Source of the DNA: Endocalyx cinctus
Taxonomy: Eukaryota > Ascomycota > Sordariomycetes > Amphisphaeriales > Apiosporaceae
NCBI GenBank assembly: GCA_001600455.1
Contig: BCKC01000001.1
Location: 2,444,441 to 2,508,440 of the forward strand
Reading direction: 5' to 3'
Length of the DNA: 64,000 nucleotides
The stretch's first letter is position 1, and each line of letters starts with the position of its first letter. Positions 23,465 through 35,692 of the stretch are shown piece after piece. The notes beneath the pieces were generated by a model. It was not told where the DNA came from. It did no database searches and saw only the letters and a program-made list of their open reading frames with translations. A program made the position numbers and the translations under genes.

Positions 23465-24152
23465 AATGGACGGTTGTAGATTTGGTTGTTTGTGACGGTA
23501 AAATGCAGATGGAAATTTTTGAGACGAGGCTGAAATCAATAAGAATAGAAGCTTGTAAAGGTTTCAAATCGCCTAAAAGGATGTATTCAGAAACTAAATT
23601 TTGATTATGCTTTTAAGCAGTTTTATTGTTACGTCAACTAGAGAGAATCTGATGAGTAGTATTAGTAATAAACTGTATGCGCTATACCTATCTACATACA
23701 GCACTAAAAGACACTGAAGCTTCCCCAGATTTCATTGGTCTTGGCGTTACATTCCCCGAAACCCCTTATCAAATAATCAAATTAGGGCCTTCGGTGTTCG
23801 GTGTCCAGAGCTTCTAAACTCAGTAAAGCTTTGGCGTTTCTCAGAGTCCTTTGGTGCTGAGAATGGGAGGATACCCCGCTAAAACGGGAACTACCTCGGC
23901 CAAGGGAGGTCCACCGAGGATAACAGCTACAAGTTTGGAACATTATCTGAATAATGGCATGATTTGTAGAGGTACTCTAACTTCATTTCAATTTATATTC
24001 TCCTCATCTCATCTCTTCGTACTTGTATATATCTTTACTTTATAATAATCATCAAATCTTACCGATATACCATATCTTGATATTTATCGTTAGGTTGTTG
24101 TGGTGATAGTGTAATATCTCAAAACAACAACAAGAACAACAACAAAATCACT
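23465..24152. other. Divergent promoter region CWC2 / acyl-CoA dehydrogenase
   Basis: 688 bp. The last 40 bases before the dehydrogenase start are a CAA-rich unstructured leader (24115-24150). A modest GC-rich patch at 23840-23940 stays open on the plus strand for about 40 codons but has no ATG-based support. Confidence 0.45.
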
Positions 24153-25678
24153 ATGTCTTCCAAAATTCCAGATATTGTATGCTACATGAATCGCTCCAGC
24201 TTAATTCAAAATAGCTCACTAGTCTGTATATAGGTGGCGCCTCGCGTTAGTGAGAAGGCAAAAAAGACCCTCGATATCGTCGCAAAGTTTGTCGAGGAAG
24301 AATGTATCCCGTAAGTCGGTTTCCTCAAGCTTCGATATCTTTGATCTAACGCGAACCCTCCTTCGAAACCATACAGGGCCGATCCGATCTTTGATGCCCA
24401 GATTGGTCAAGGTTCTTCACGATGGGATCACCACCCCGCTATTATCGAGGAGCTCAAGACGAAAGCGAAGAAGTTGGGGCTATGGAACATGTTCCTTCCC
24501 AAGGGTCACTATAAAGAGTCGCCCGGCTTCACAAATCTAGAATACGGGTTGATGGCAGAATGGCTGGGAAAGTCCAGGTCAGCCTCCGAGGCGACCAATT
24601 GTGCTGCACCCGACACCGGAAATATGGAAGTGTTGGCCAAGTACGGCAATGAGGCACAGAAGGCTCAATGGTTGAAGCCGTTGATGGACGGTCAAATCAG
24701 ATCTGCTTTCCTTATGACTGAGCCGGAGGTAGCATCTTCGGATGCGACTAACATTCAGCTTCAGATGAGGAAAGAAGGAAACGAATATGTGCTTAACGGA
24801 TCGGTAGGTTATCCTTTTACTTCTGCTGGTTATCGAAGGCTAACATGGCTTAGAAATGGTGGTCAAGCGGTGCTGGAGACCCTCGATGCAAGATTTATAT
24901 CGTTATGGGCAAATCAGACCCCAACCAGAAAGATACCTACAAGCAGCAGTCGGTCATACTCGTCCCGGCAAACACTCCGGGAATCACCATTCATCGCATG
25001 TTGAATGTTTACGGATACGATGATGCGCCTCATGGCCACGGTCACATTTCCTTCAAGAACGTTCGAGTACCGGCCAGCAACATGGTGCTGGGAGAGGGTC
25101 GTGGATTCGAGATTATTCAGGGCCGACTGGGACCGGGACGTATCCATCACGCTATGCGCAGCATCGGCGCAGCCGAAAGGGCGCTCGAGTGGATGTTGAT
25201 GAGGATCAACGATCCGAAGAAGACGCCGTTCGGCAAGCAGCTCAGGGAACATGGCGTCATCTTGGAGTGGGTTGCCAAGTCCCGTATCGAGATCGACGCA
25301 GCCCGGTTGGTCGTTCTGAACGCCGCCGTCAGGATGGACGACCTAGGCCCAAAGGCCAGTTTGAGAGAAATTGCCGAGGCTAAAGTTCTCGTGCCCCATA
25401 TGGCCTTGACGGTGATCGACCGAGCTGTCCAGGCCTTCGGCGGTGCTGGGGTGAGCCAGGACACGCCTCTGGCGTACATGTGGGCCCAGATCAGGACGCT
25501 CCGGCTAGCGGATGGACCGGATGAGGTACATCTTCAGCAGATGGGCCGAAACGAGAACAAGAGGGGTCAGGAGGTAGCCCAGAAGATCCAAGCGCAGAAA
25601 CAGAAGACGGAGCAGCTGCTCCAGCAGCATAAGCTAGAGCTGTTCCAACCCGGAGCGAACATTAAGCCAAAGATGTAA
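24153..25678 (+). CDS. Acyl-CoA dehydrogenase family protein (ACAD10/11-like)
   Basis: FAD enzyme that oxidises an acyl-CoA to the 2-enoyl-CoA. Four exons: 24153-24176 (only MSSKIPDI), 24234-24310, 24377-24803 and 24854-25678, giving 450 residues; all junctions GT..AG and in frame. The N-terminal helical domain ([21 protein letters not shown]) is followed by the FAD/substrate signature [17 protein letters not shown] (about 136-152), and exon 4 opens with [20 protein letters not shown]. The C-terminal domain has [22 protein letters not shown], and [20 protein letters not shown] near the end. The long Gln/Lys tail is typical of the fungal relatives of ACAD11. No mitochondrial presequence is visible. 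The C-terminus PKM is at best a weak peroxisomal signal. The substrate cannot be told from sequence. Confidence 0.92.
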
Positions 25679-27847
25679 TGGCTGAAATTTCAATTTTAGC
25701 TCGGCAAGCGTGTACAGTCATATGAGTTTGGTTGAATACGAGTAAGAATTACTGTTCCTCTGTCACGGGGGAAGTATTGAGACACGATTTATCGCTAGTA
25801 CATACGTATTTTACCAGTCTTTTAAGCACATATTCTTTGTTGGAAAGGCTCAAATAGATTAAAGTTGGATTATTCCGGGCAATAACATGACTTTGTAAAC
25901 ATTTGCTGATCCACAAGTATATAGGAGTTGTTCGTTCAAACTCATGCGATTTGGTGCGGAAGAAGACATTAAAATGTAATTTTCTCGCAACTTTGCGTCG
26001 ATCTAATTCTACAGTACCATATAACAAAAGATTTGACAATAGTGTAAAGATATATTTACGGATTTGTGTCATTTTCTTATCTTTATGCTGTCTAATTCAT
26101 GCCTTGCGAGACCATGACCGTGTAGAGACGGTGACTATTACTACTGATATTACCGAATGTCCGTCAGAAACAGAGGGCGCTTGTCAGCCTTAACGCCTTT
26201 CCTTCAAATATGATATGACCATGATAGCCGTTCGCGACTTATCTATAACAAACTGTCGAGCCTAGATCGTCGGGTGTATGCGTAAGTATGTACAGTTTGC
26301 TAACTTGCAGCCGTACCGTGACACCACTACAACCCCTTTCGACTTCGCATTCATACCCCATTGTTCTTTGATACCTCAGAATACAAACGCGACACTATCC
26401 TCAACCGTCGCCTTCGTCTCGAGTACGAGACTCACGTAGTGGGTAAGTACGAAGATACTCTCTTATCTCTTATTTCTTTCCCTCTTGGTAAATTCAGTTC
26501 ACCATAAGTTCTATAAAATCACATTAGTAAATGTAAATGCGTGCCAGATCTTAGTTCTATGCCTAGACCCCGCCACCGACTGTGATATATCCCGTGACGA
26601 GGATTGTCAAGTTGCTTGTAACGGACCAGGAAGCAAGAAATTGTAAGAGAATTCTTATGTATGCGATTCACGCCAGTACAAGAAAAGCTGACAAGATGAA
26701 AATGGCAACAGCGAATGACATTGTGATGGCCCTTAGCTGTGAGAACAAACAAGGGCGATTGTAATCAGCAGTTTGGCCAGAACTATTGCCTGAATAAGTT
26801 CAGTAGTTGCATGGTCTGGCGCAGTGGTAAGATCGAGGCACGATATCCTGGTGGGTAAGTTTGCTTTTTTTTTTTCATGATTTTTCTTGTTCTCCCTTTT
26901 CTTCTTCTTCTTCTTTTTTGATGTCACACTGTACCTGTCTGCCTGTTCGCCTGTCAGACCTGTGACATACACAGTATTATGGCAGGGGATTTGTTTACTA
27001 GGTTACTATCTTGTTAACATCCATTGTTTACCTATCGTCTGTGCGATAACAAGACACTGTCTGACTGCATATGTGCCGACGCATTGGAAATCATGCAACG
27101 CTATATAAGCGTTTCTTGAAGCTCGACCCCGGAATCTCCAGTGCTTACAACGTTTCTACGGATATCTGTTCAGCTTACTTGGATTAGGTGTGAGTCACGA
27201 TCTGTGACGTTATATCTGCCAAAGTTAGAATGTTTACGGTTGAATGGACGACGAGAAATGATTTGTTGAGAATTTCATTTGTTTCTTCGACGTGGCTCCA
27301 TCCGTTTTAGCTTACCCTGTCGGTGCCCCATTTTTAGTCGGTAGTGATCCCTAGCTGCCTACCTAGAATCATCTAATTTAGCGGGAGGTAGTGGGCTACA
27401 GTGGTACTGCAGTAACTTTAATAGTGGATGTATATAACTGGTGATAAACCCGTCGTTGCCGGGCCAATAATCCGATTTGTTTTTTATTTAGAAGGAATAT
27501 ACGGAAATATTCTATTATTTTCATTTTCATACCTACCCAACGCACTCCACCATAAGAGTCCATAAAAGTTTCATGCGTGCATTGACTTGTCTTAATTGAT
27601 TCATAAAAAGACAAACAATTTCCCGACAAAGACAAACTACCTCAACTCATCTTCCCATTCATCAAAGATTATTACAACCTCTATCATTGAGTCTTCCTGA
27701 ATAGTCTAACCTGACTACACTTTGTCGCAAACCGCATCGCATTACAATACACACAAGTCACTTGATCAGTACTAGATCAATTCTTCATTGTTCAATCAAC
27801 TACACGAATAGAAACATTTCCAGTACATAACAACAAAAACGACGAAA
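25679..27847. other. 2.2-kb gap before SPO12
   Basis: Holds the dehydrogenase 3' UTR, the possible decayed cysteine-rich gene described at 26311-27108, and the SPO12 promoter and leader. The last 150 bp before SPO12 are rich in CAA/ACA on the plus strand, like the leader of the dehydrogenase gene. Confidence 0.4.
26311..27108 (+). pseudogene. Possible cysteine-rich gene or gene relic
   Basis: Several short stretches look coding and are bounded by good splice signals, but do not join into one clean frame. From 26311 (after ttgcag) a frame reads PYRDTTTTPFDFAFIPHCSL and on to a stop at 26437. From 26528 (after attag) another reads NVNACQILVLCLDPATDCD, then ISRDEDCQVACNGPGSKK to about 26640. 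A third segment from about 26745 reads GDCNQQFGQNYCLNKFSSCM. A textbook intron (gtaagt, long T/C tract, gtcag) spans 26855-26957 and is followed by a Cys-containing frame ending at 27108. The even Cys spacing recalls small secreted proteins, but no signal peptide or start could be fixed. It may be a decayed gene or one with frameshifts. No function assigned. Confidence 0.27.
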
Positions 27848-28369
27848 ATGTCTGGTCTCAGTTCGGTCAAGGTTCTGTCCGATAAGGACGTCAACGCCGG
27901 CAAGTCCGCCGCTTCCTCTTCGGCAACCTCTGTTAAGAGCATGGAATATCATCGCCAAGTATTGCAGTCAAAGATGGAAGACCTGTAAGTACACGTATAA
28001 TAATCTTGTTGGTGACTTGGTCGCTATCGCAACCGCAATCGCACTTGCTAATTCTCTGGAGCAATTGTAGTAAGAACCCGCAGTATGTCTCGCCTTCTGA
28101 CAACATCATGAGTCCTTGCACAGCCAAGCTCAATGCGCTCAAGGGTCGCCATGCCAGCAAGTAAGTCTCAACTCTAAATCACATCTCGGTCTCTCTCCCT
28201 CAAAAATTGAGGGAAGCGCGAGAAAAAAAAAGGCAGTTACTGACCATTATGTTTTTACAGAGCCAAGCCCAAGTCTCTTTTCGCCCAGACGTCTGCTAAG
28301 AAGCTCGAAGGCGAGAATGTCTTCGGTGCTCGGGCTACGACCGGGGCCTCGTCGGGTCTCAGCAAATAA
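27848..28369 (+). CDS. SPO12: Spo12-family mitotic exit regulator
   Basis: Small nuclear protein of the Spo12/Bns1 family, which in yeast helps release Cdc14 from the nucleolus (FEAR network) at anaphase. Three exons: 27848-27984, 28071-28160 and 28261-28369, giving 111 residues; introns of 86 and 100 nt with gtaagt donors. The family core SPSDNIMSPCTAKLNALKG is coded by exon 2. The flanks are Ser/Ala/Lys-rich and low in complexity. The core holds Ser-Pro sites that are phosphorylated in yeast Spo12. All three exons are too short to be found by simple ORF length. Upstream DNA is an AC-rich leader and downstream DNA a pyrimidine-rich 3' region. Confidence 0.88.
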
Positions 28370-29016
28370 GGAATCGATAGCGCATCTTTTCCCGCGGGAT
28401 TCTGACTCCCTTATTTGTACATTCAACTTGTCGGAAACGTTCCTTCTTTCTTTTTGTCTTGGTGTACGCCGGTTTCACACAATACCGTGAATTCGTTTCT
28501 CTCGCCCTTCTCGGTCTTTTGACTTTAAGAATGGTCAAGGGAGGGATTCTCTTTCGGTGACGTTGACCCGAGATAGTACCCTTGTCTAATTACGCCGTGG
28601 CATGTTCGGAACGGCACTTTTCCTTTTTTTTCTCCTTCTTGTATCTGATATTAGGGTGGTCCTGTATTCCTGTCTGATGATGAAATGATGAAGATTACTG
28701 GCGTTTCGGGCAATTTCAAAGGTGGAACACACCAGAAGCTTTTGCTAATTTGGAAACCTTTACATACCAAAAAAAAGGAGACCTCGTTTGTATTCTATTT
28801 GAAACCTGTACCTTGATCATAAGGGTACAGGCCGTTACGACCATTGATGAATAAAAAATATACATGATTCATGAACCCAACTAAGACAAAGCTTCACTCA
28901 CTTTCGGCCGATTTTCTTGTTCTGTATACGTTCAGTATGAGTCTATTCCCATGCAATAACTCTGTCTTTATGACACTGATACATACTTGAGCCCACTAGC
29001 TGCTTACATCTCAGGC
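28370..29016. other. Convergent 3' region SPO12 / RBG2
   Basis: 647 bp between two converging genes. Contains T/C-rich runs and an A run at 28770-28777 likely belonging to the SPO12 3' UTR. No coding support. Confidence 0.45.
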
Positions 29017-30545
29017 TTAGGCCTTGTAGCCACTGACTATATAAACAACATCCTCATCCGCCACCGCGTGCCCGAGGCCGACTCTCTGCGGGATATGCCT
29101 AGCCGAGGCACCCCACACCAGCGCATACTTGTAAGTCTCCTTCAAGGTCCGGTGAATGCGGTCGCAAACGTCCTCGACGGTGCTTCCGCTACGGACGATG
29201 AGGGCCTCGGAGAAATTCGGGTCGACGCCCTTGCGCTTGGTGTAGATGCGGATGAGCCGGAGCTCCTTCCAGCAGCGTTCGACGACGTCTTGGATACCGA
29301 GGTCGAGCTCGCAGCTCATGACCACCGTTTGCGGCTCGCGCGCCAACCGGTCCAGGAAATCAAGCGAGACGCTGTCGATCTTGTTGTACACGTACAGGCA
29401 CTTGATATACTTGCGATGATCTTTCATAATCACGTCGATCAGGTCATCCACCGTTGCCTCCTCGTCTCGGATCAGCACCTCGCAGTTTAGCATTTTGTAG
29501 TCTCGTAGGATATTGAACACCATCTTCTCGTCCATATTCTTTGGCGGCGACTGGAAAGTGATCTTCATTCCACCTGCTTTCTTCTGTTTCAGGTAAATAT
29601 TCCTGTGTACGGTTAGTAGGTAGGTATATATGCATATGTATGTGTGACCCGCGTCAATTCCGAATTATTTGATTTTTTTTTTTTTTTGTCTTTTACTTAC
29701 GGCGGGTCCCGATTCAGCCGAATACCAACGGCCTCCAACTCTGCCTCGAGCAGCGCCCTCTGCTCCGCCCTCTTCGTCGCATCCAGTACCATGAGGATAA
29801 GATCGCTGGTCTTGGCGGCGGAGATAACCTGTCTTCCTCGTCCCTTACCCTCGGCGGCTCCTTCGATGATACCCGGAAGATCGAGCAGCTGAATCTCGGC
29901 GCCTCCGTACTCGAGAACACCGGGGATGGCCGTAAGCGTCGTGAAGGCGTACGAGGCCACTTCGGATCTCGTCTTGGTCACCTTGGACAAGAAAGTCGAC
30001 TTGCCGACCGAGGGGAATCCGACCAGGGCGATACGCGCGTCACCACTCTTGCTCACGTCGAACCCTGCGCCGCCACCGCCTCCGGCTCCAGGGCCAGGTT
30101 CGAGGAGCTGTGCTCGTAAACGCGCGAGCTTTCTGTGGAGATGGAAATACTCGTTCAGTTTCTTTTTTCTTTCTTTGGCTTTTCGGGGGAAATAATGATG
30201 GCGGGAGATCTACTAACCCTTTCAAAAGACCAAGGTGATATTCTAAGCGATGGGGTCAACGAAATAGCTCTTTATTCTATGAGTGTTACATAGTATGGCA
30301 AATCTTACCCGTCGCCTTGTTCTCTATATATCCAATCACACGTCAGAAAATGACTTGTCCTTTCTCTCTCAATATTTTTCTTTCTCTTGTTACTATGGTT
30401 TCTTACTCTGAGTCCTCCTCATCTCATCCTCAATCCTGTAGTATATATGAGCATCAGGTCATGTAGTTGGTTCATTTACTCTATGGCGGCTATACCACTG
30501 CAGAACAAAAACTCACTCCTTGATCTTTTCCGTAATGTTCACCAT
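29017..30545 (-). CDS. RBG2: Ribosome-associated GTPase Rbg2/DRG2
   Basis: Cytosolic TRAFAC GTPase of the Obg/DRG class that binds ribosomes and, in yeast, partners Gir2. Six exons: 30545-30517, 30435-30407, 30323-30309, 30242-30218, 30132-29701 and 29602-29017, giving 371 residues (family about 365). The first four exons are 29, 29, 15 and 25 nt. Only their joining gives the conserved start [15 protein letters not shown], then [20 protein letters not shown]1 is GFPSVGKST (71-79), G2 lies in [13 protein letters not shown]3 is DLPGIIEGA (117-125), G4 is NKID, and the C-terminal TGS domain ends in [21 protein letters not shown] and YLKQKKAGG favour DRG2 over DRG1. All introns have GT..AG ends. 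A Gly-rich loop (GAGGGGGAG) precedes the G domain. Confidence 0.94.
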
Positions 30546-31579
30546 GATGACGAACGTTTACATGCGCCCAACTAAGATCATTCCGCGATAGGAAATTGAT
30601 TCCGTATCTATATTTTTAGAAAGAATATTCGAATATATCGAATAATGAATTTGACCTTGGTCCGTAATGCTGGATGAAATGATGAAGCTCAAAGAAATAT
30701 GATATGAATCGAGACATTCTAAAATATAATCCCAACCCCACTACCCCACCATAAATTTACACAGTTCATAAATCACAGTTTATAGTATTATACACACATT
30801 AGTGAACGGTGATATGCAAATACTCGGTAAGCATTAATTAATACTTATGCAATACTCTATTCACATATAATACTCATGGATATGACCCCTTTATTTTCTT
30901 CGTAACAGTTCCTGGCGCTGTAATTTGATACTATGATGTCATATCCCAGTGCGGCAAATATCTTCTCTTCCGTTTGATCGGCCAGTTCTATGGTAAATAT
31001 AAAGCACTTATTTCTATAATACTTGTCATTGGCAAATGATCCGCTATTCATCTCCAGCCCAGTGATGTTAATCTGCTACAATTACCTGGACCTCGTCGGA
31101 TGCCGTTCGTTCAATTGGCAACCAGGACGCACGTGAGCTGACTCCTATTGAAAATGGGTTATGTTAACAGAATGAAGGAGCTTTTATATAGGTACTTTGG
31201 ATCTTGATATAGCAATATGCCTCTAAGTACTTCAAAATAAATGCATCAACATTTTACACAAAAAAAAAAAAAAGCAAAGAAAAGAAAGTGCTTGAAATAT
31301 ATGTAGTAATTACGGCCTCTATGCTGTGACGTTTGACATAATACTGTGATTCCAAAATCTCCAACCCTACCCAACTCGCTTGTTCGCGCCACTGTCTCGT
31401 GCTTTTTCGGCCATAAGATTTGGACAACGAAGTGCCGAACTTCATCTGCATTTTAGTATCAACCAACTGCGACGACGATGTATATAAAGGAATGGTATTC
31501 AAGAGATTTAGGTCACTGAAAATACGAGCTATAGACTTTAACATCTTTCATAAACATTTAAAATAGAGACATTATCATA
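30546..31579. other. Divergent region RBG2 / methyltransferase
   Basis: 1034 bp, AT-rich, with an A run at 31260-31273. Open frames here are short and lack coding character. Confidence 0.45.
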
Positions 31580-32410
31580 ATGGCAATCGAGAACTACTCT
31601 TCTACCCCCGAGGCGTGGACCGATACTGCTCAAGCATACGTCAAGTACATTGAACCGGCTAGCAAAGTATCAGCCGAAGCTGCCCTCAAAGCAGTAACGG
31701 ATCGCAAGCCTATCACGAAAGATTCTAGATTCCTAGATGTCGGCGCTGGAAGCGGTATAGTCACTCAGGTAGTCCGCAAGCTATATCCCGAAGTACCCAT
31801 CCTGGCCACCGATTTCTCTACCGGAATGATCGATATCATCAATGCACAAAACAATCCGGGAGTCACGACCGCCGTGATAGATGCAACTAATATGGATCGC
31901 AGCATCGTACCTACCGGCCAGTTTTCGCACGTTATATCCTCCCTCATGATTCAAATGTGCGGCGACAAGCAGGTAGATGCTGTCAGGGAAATATACGCGT
32001 CTGCCGAGCCAGGAGGTGTCGTCGCAATATCTTTGAGCATCGACATCGACGCCCAGGAGCCAGTTGAGCAGGCCTGCGAGGCGCTAGATCCTAATCACCA
32101 ACGTGCACAAGTTCACCTCGACTCGGCGTGGGTCGAAATGGAGCCCTTAGAAGAGGCGATGCGAGCTGTTGGCTTCGCAGACATTCAGAGCACCAAAGTG
32201 AGACTTAAGTTTCCGCTCAAGAGCGCAGAGGACTATCTAAACTTCTTCTGTAACTCGAAGCATCCGGGCTTCATGAAGTGCCTACATAACTTCAATGGCG
32301 GCATCAAAGAAGCGAAACTTATGCTCTACAAAATCCTCCTCGAACGGTTCCCGGTTCCTATGGACCTAGGCGCTTACAGCGGTATCGCGGTCGGGACGAA
32401 GCCCAAATGA
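31580..32410 (+). CDS. Class I SAM-dependent methyltransferase
   Basis: Single-exon protein of 276 residues. The Rossmann motif I is LDVGAGSGI (52-60), followed by an acidic strand end ATDFSTGMIDII (motif II), DATNMD (motif III position) and the strand GQFSHVISSLMIQM (motif IV position). The C-terminal part has Met/Glu-rich cap helices. The pattern fits the UbiE/LaeA-type Methyltransf_11/25 group acting on small molecules, often found near secondary-metabolism genes. Its neighbours here are a GTPase and a sugar transporter, so no biosynthetic cluster is evident. The substrate is unknown. The ATG at 31580 has an A-rich leader and the next in-frame Met would lose the N-terminal helix. Confidence 0.85.
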   Translation: MAIENYSSTPEAWTDTAQAYVKYIEPASKVSAEAALKAVTDRKPITKDSRFLDVGAGSGIVTQVVRKLYPEVPILATDFSTGMIDIINAQNNPGVTTAVIDATNMDRSIVPTGQFSHVISSLMIQMCGDKQVDAVREIYASAEPGGVVAISLSIDIDAQEPVEQACEALDPNHQRAQVHLDSAWVEMEPLEEAMRAVGFADIQSTKVRLKFPLKSAEDYLNFFCNSKHPGFMKCLHNFNGGIKEAKLMLYKILLERFPVPMDLGAYSGIAVGTKPK

Positions 32411-33653
32411 TTAGAATACACCGTTGAGTGGCGTGGGTTTGTCAAGTTCACTGAAGTTCAACACTAGGACTAGCTCTATATCTGGGAATATAACGGGGAA
32501 AAAACAAAGGAAAGGTATTGAATTTAGAATTCAACATTTTTAGGATATTGATATCAGCTATCTGAAATTATTTCTATAACATAGGGCGGGAAGCGGGTAT
32601 ACGCATATCCGGTCTTGTAATTAAGTGCTGAACATGTTAGTATAAGGGCGTTCACTAGGAATTCTCCGTTTATTAGACAGGCGGGTGTCATGACCGCACT
32701 CTAGTCCTCGGCTTTGACCTAGCTGCCTAGGTCCCAAGAGACTTCTAGGATAAGTGCCGTTGGTTAACTACACATTATAAAGTTTAGCAAAGACGTTAAA
32801 CTAAAGAATGCCCAGAATCTCGAACTTTTCCGTTTCGTTGGGATTTAGTGAGTGAGCTGCCTACTGTATTACTGTATAGTAGATCGAGGTAGTGAAGTCG
32901 AGCTTTTGGGCGGCACATTTGAAGTTGGTCACGCATATTAACCTATACATACGCCAATATTAAAAGTGCACCTTACTTACCTGTTAGTCTCTTCATTTTT
33001 CCTACTGCACAAATACGTCCAACCCAGATCCAGCTTCCACTTCACTATATAGAGAATATCCTACCAAGATCCAGATAGCTCGTATAATGAGAGAATGGAT
33101 CGGGCAAACCGAGACGAGCTGGAGGAACGGATTTCCCGAAAATCTCAGCTATTGACCCGGGAAACGGCCGATAACTCAAGTTTATTGTTTACGCTTTATA
33201 TACAGACTTTGGCTATTATCTCGGGGACTAGAGGCAACCACTACAGAGTATTGAACGTCATCGTTTAGATTTTCAAAACACTTAACTGGGTTAATCGTCA
33301 AATAAGGTGCATCGAAAAAGGGCCGCGCTCAATTTGCGGGGTGCATTAGTCCTTAGGTTCAATACTCTGCAAGCATAACCTGACCACCAGACCAGATAGA
33401 TGTTGTGATATGCGTTGTACTGTAGGGATCAATAAGAATGCTAGGGTTAGCGAAATTTACAGCGACCGCTTAATATCTGATATGTACTTAATTCTTTTTC
33501 CTGAGCTTGGACAACACCAGTCACACGTAGCTCATATAAGTAGACATCATTCCTATATAGAATGTTACTTCGTCGACCTCGACCTAGAGTGCTTCATTCT
33601 ACATCACATATTTCATCGTACCTACAGACAAATACCAATATCAGAGGAACAAA
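32411..33653. other. Intergenic region before the sugar transporter
   Basis: 1243 bp between two plus-strand genes. No gene recognised. The final 200 bp should carry the transporter promoter. A frame open at 33410-33664 overlaps the transporter start in another frame and has no family resemblance. Confidence 0.4.
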
Positions 33654-35692
33654 ATGTCTTCTAATAGGAGATATTTTGGCTTAACAGGTGGCTGGCTCAC
33701 CTTCTGGGTGACCGTTGCTTGTGCTACCGACATGACATTATTTGGGTAAGCTCCCCCATCCCAATGCTGTAGAGAGCCTCAAGCTCCAGAGGGATATTCA
33801 AAACTTACCAAACTTACCATCACACACAGCTACGACCAAGGAGTATTTGGTGGCGTGATAGTGACGCCCGACTTCCTCAACCTTATGGGTATCAACAACG
33901 ATCCAAAGTTGCAAAGCACCGTGACAGCCATATACGATGTCGGCTGCTTCTTCGGCGCCATCTCTACCATCTGGATTGGAGAGCGACTGGGAAGGAAGAA
34001 CACGGTGCTGACCGGGACTACCATCATGAGTATTGGCGCGATACTCCAGATCACCGCCTACGGCCTTCCTCAGATGTTCGTTGGTCGCGTTATCGCCGGG
34101 CTCGGCAACGGTATTAACACGTCGACCGCGCCCGTCTGGCAGGGAGAAACCTCCAAAGCTAGTTGGCGAGGAAAACTTATCATTATCGAGATGATCATGA
34201 ACATCTTCGGCTTTTCTTTAAGTACGTGAACTCTGTTATTTTTCTCATCTATATATGTTTTGCCATTAGTTACAATACTCCTTACCGTAGGCTGGTAGCT
34301 AAAAAATCAAAACAGGCAATTGGGTCACCTTCGGCATGTCGTACGTCGACTCCTCCGCCTCCTGGCGTTTTCCACTTGCTCTCCAGTTTCTCTTCATCAT
34401 CGTCTTGTACGCGACCGTGCCGTGGCTACCGGAAAGTCCCCGTTGGCTCATCGCCCAGGGCCGATTTGACGAGGCCGACGTGATCCTAGCCGACCTCGAG
34501 GCCCTGGATGTATCGGACCCTTACGTAATCACACAGTCGAAGGAGATCCAGTGGGCGGTGAATTACGAGCGTGAGAACACGGTGCCGTGGTCTATGCTGC
34601 TCCGCGGCAAGACCGGCCCCAATGGCGGGACTTGCACCATAAGACGGCTTATCCTAGGCATGGGCACCCAAGCAATGCAGCAGTTCAGCGGAATCAAGTG
34701 AGTAGATTATGAAGGGCTGCCTAGCCGGCTACCTCAACACTCTTCTTCTTCGGGATCTTTCGAAACTCCAGAGAGACATTAAAAAAAAAAGATCACGTAC
34801 TCATGCTAACAACCCCCGACTATTGCAGCGTCACCTCATACTACCTACCATTAGTCCTAATACAATCGGTCGGACTTGGCGAGAAGTTGGCACGACTCCT
34901 AGCTGCTTGCAATTCGGTCAGCTACTTGCTCTTCAGCTTGATAGGTATACCGAATGTCGAGCGATGGGGTCGAAGGAAGATGATGATGTGTAAGCGCCAA
35001 CCCCCCTTTTCTATTCCCCCTGATCCATATCGATAGACAAAAATAAGTATTAATCGATAAGTATAGACGCTGCGCTCGGTCAATCCTTCTGCTACGCGAT
35101 AATCACCATCTGCATCCGCTACAGCGAGGATACCTCCATTGGGCAGACGGCAAACACCAAGTGGGCAGAAGCGTCGATTGCCTTCTTCTTCCTCTACTAC
35201 GTCTTCTTCGGAATTGGCTGGCAGGGCGTACCGTGGCTGTACCCGACGGAAATCAACTCCCTCAGCATGCGAACGAAAGGCGCGGCCCTGGGCACGGCGA
35301 CGAACTGGATCATCAACTTCCTGGTGGTTGAGATCACGCCGGTGGGCATCGCCTCGATCCAGTGGCGCTTCTACATCATCTGGACCGTGTTCAACTTCTC
35401 CTTCGTGCCCATCGTCTACCTCTTCTACCCGGAGACGGCCGGCCGGACCTTGGAGGACATCGACCGGTTCTTCCAGGAAAACCAGAAGGTCTTCGTCTTC
35501 CGCGACCGGGACGCCAGGTCCTCTCACAGGCCTACCCGCTACGTCGAGCACGAGAAGGCGGAGGTCCGGAGAAACAGCTCGATCGTGCCGGGAGACGTCG
35601 AGGCCATCCTCCAGCGCAGGAGCATAGCGGAGAGGGCCAACGACGAGCTGCACAGAGACGAGGAGAAGGGTGAGGCGAGGCATTTTGAGTAG
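33654..35692 (+). CDS. MFS sugar transporter
   Basis: Twelve-helix proton-coupled sugar porter of the plasma membrane. Five exons: 33654-33745, 33830-34221, 34316-34697, 34829-34989 and 35067-35692, giving 550 residues; every junction is GT..AG and frame-consistent. Family signatures: YDQGVFGGVIVTPDF in helix 1, GERLGRKN (the conserved loop 2-3 R-x-G-R-R/K), a VGRVIAGLGNG helix, PESPRWLIAQGR after helix 6, QQFSGIN at helix 7, and PETAGRTLEDID after helix 12. The Trp-rich YVFFGIGWQGVPWLYPTEI precedes helix 11. The C-terminal tail (about 100 residues) is charged and cytosolic. Lactose, galactose, hexose or other sugar specificity cannot be decided. It lies upstream of an oxidoreductase and an aldolase that may also act on sugars, but with unrelated genes in between. 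Confidence 0.94.

Noticed and set aside
34922..35683. 253-codon minus-strand open frame over the transporter's last exons
   Set aside because: Antisense shadow of a well-supported MFS gene; it also runs through a confirmed intron.
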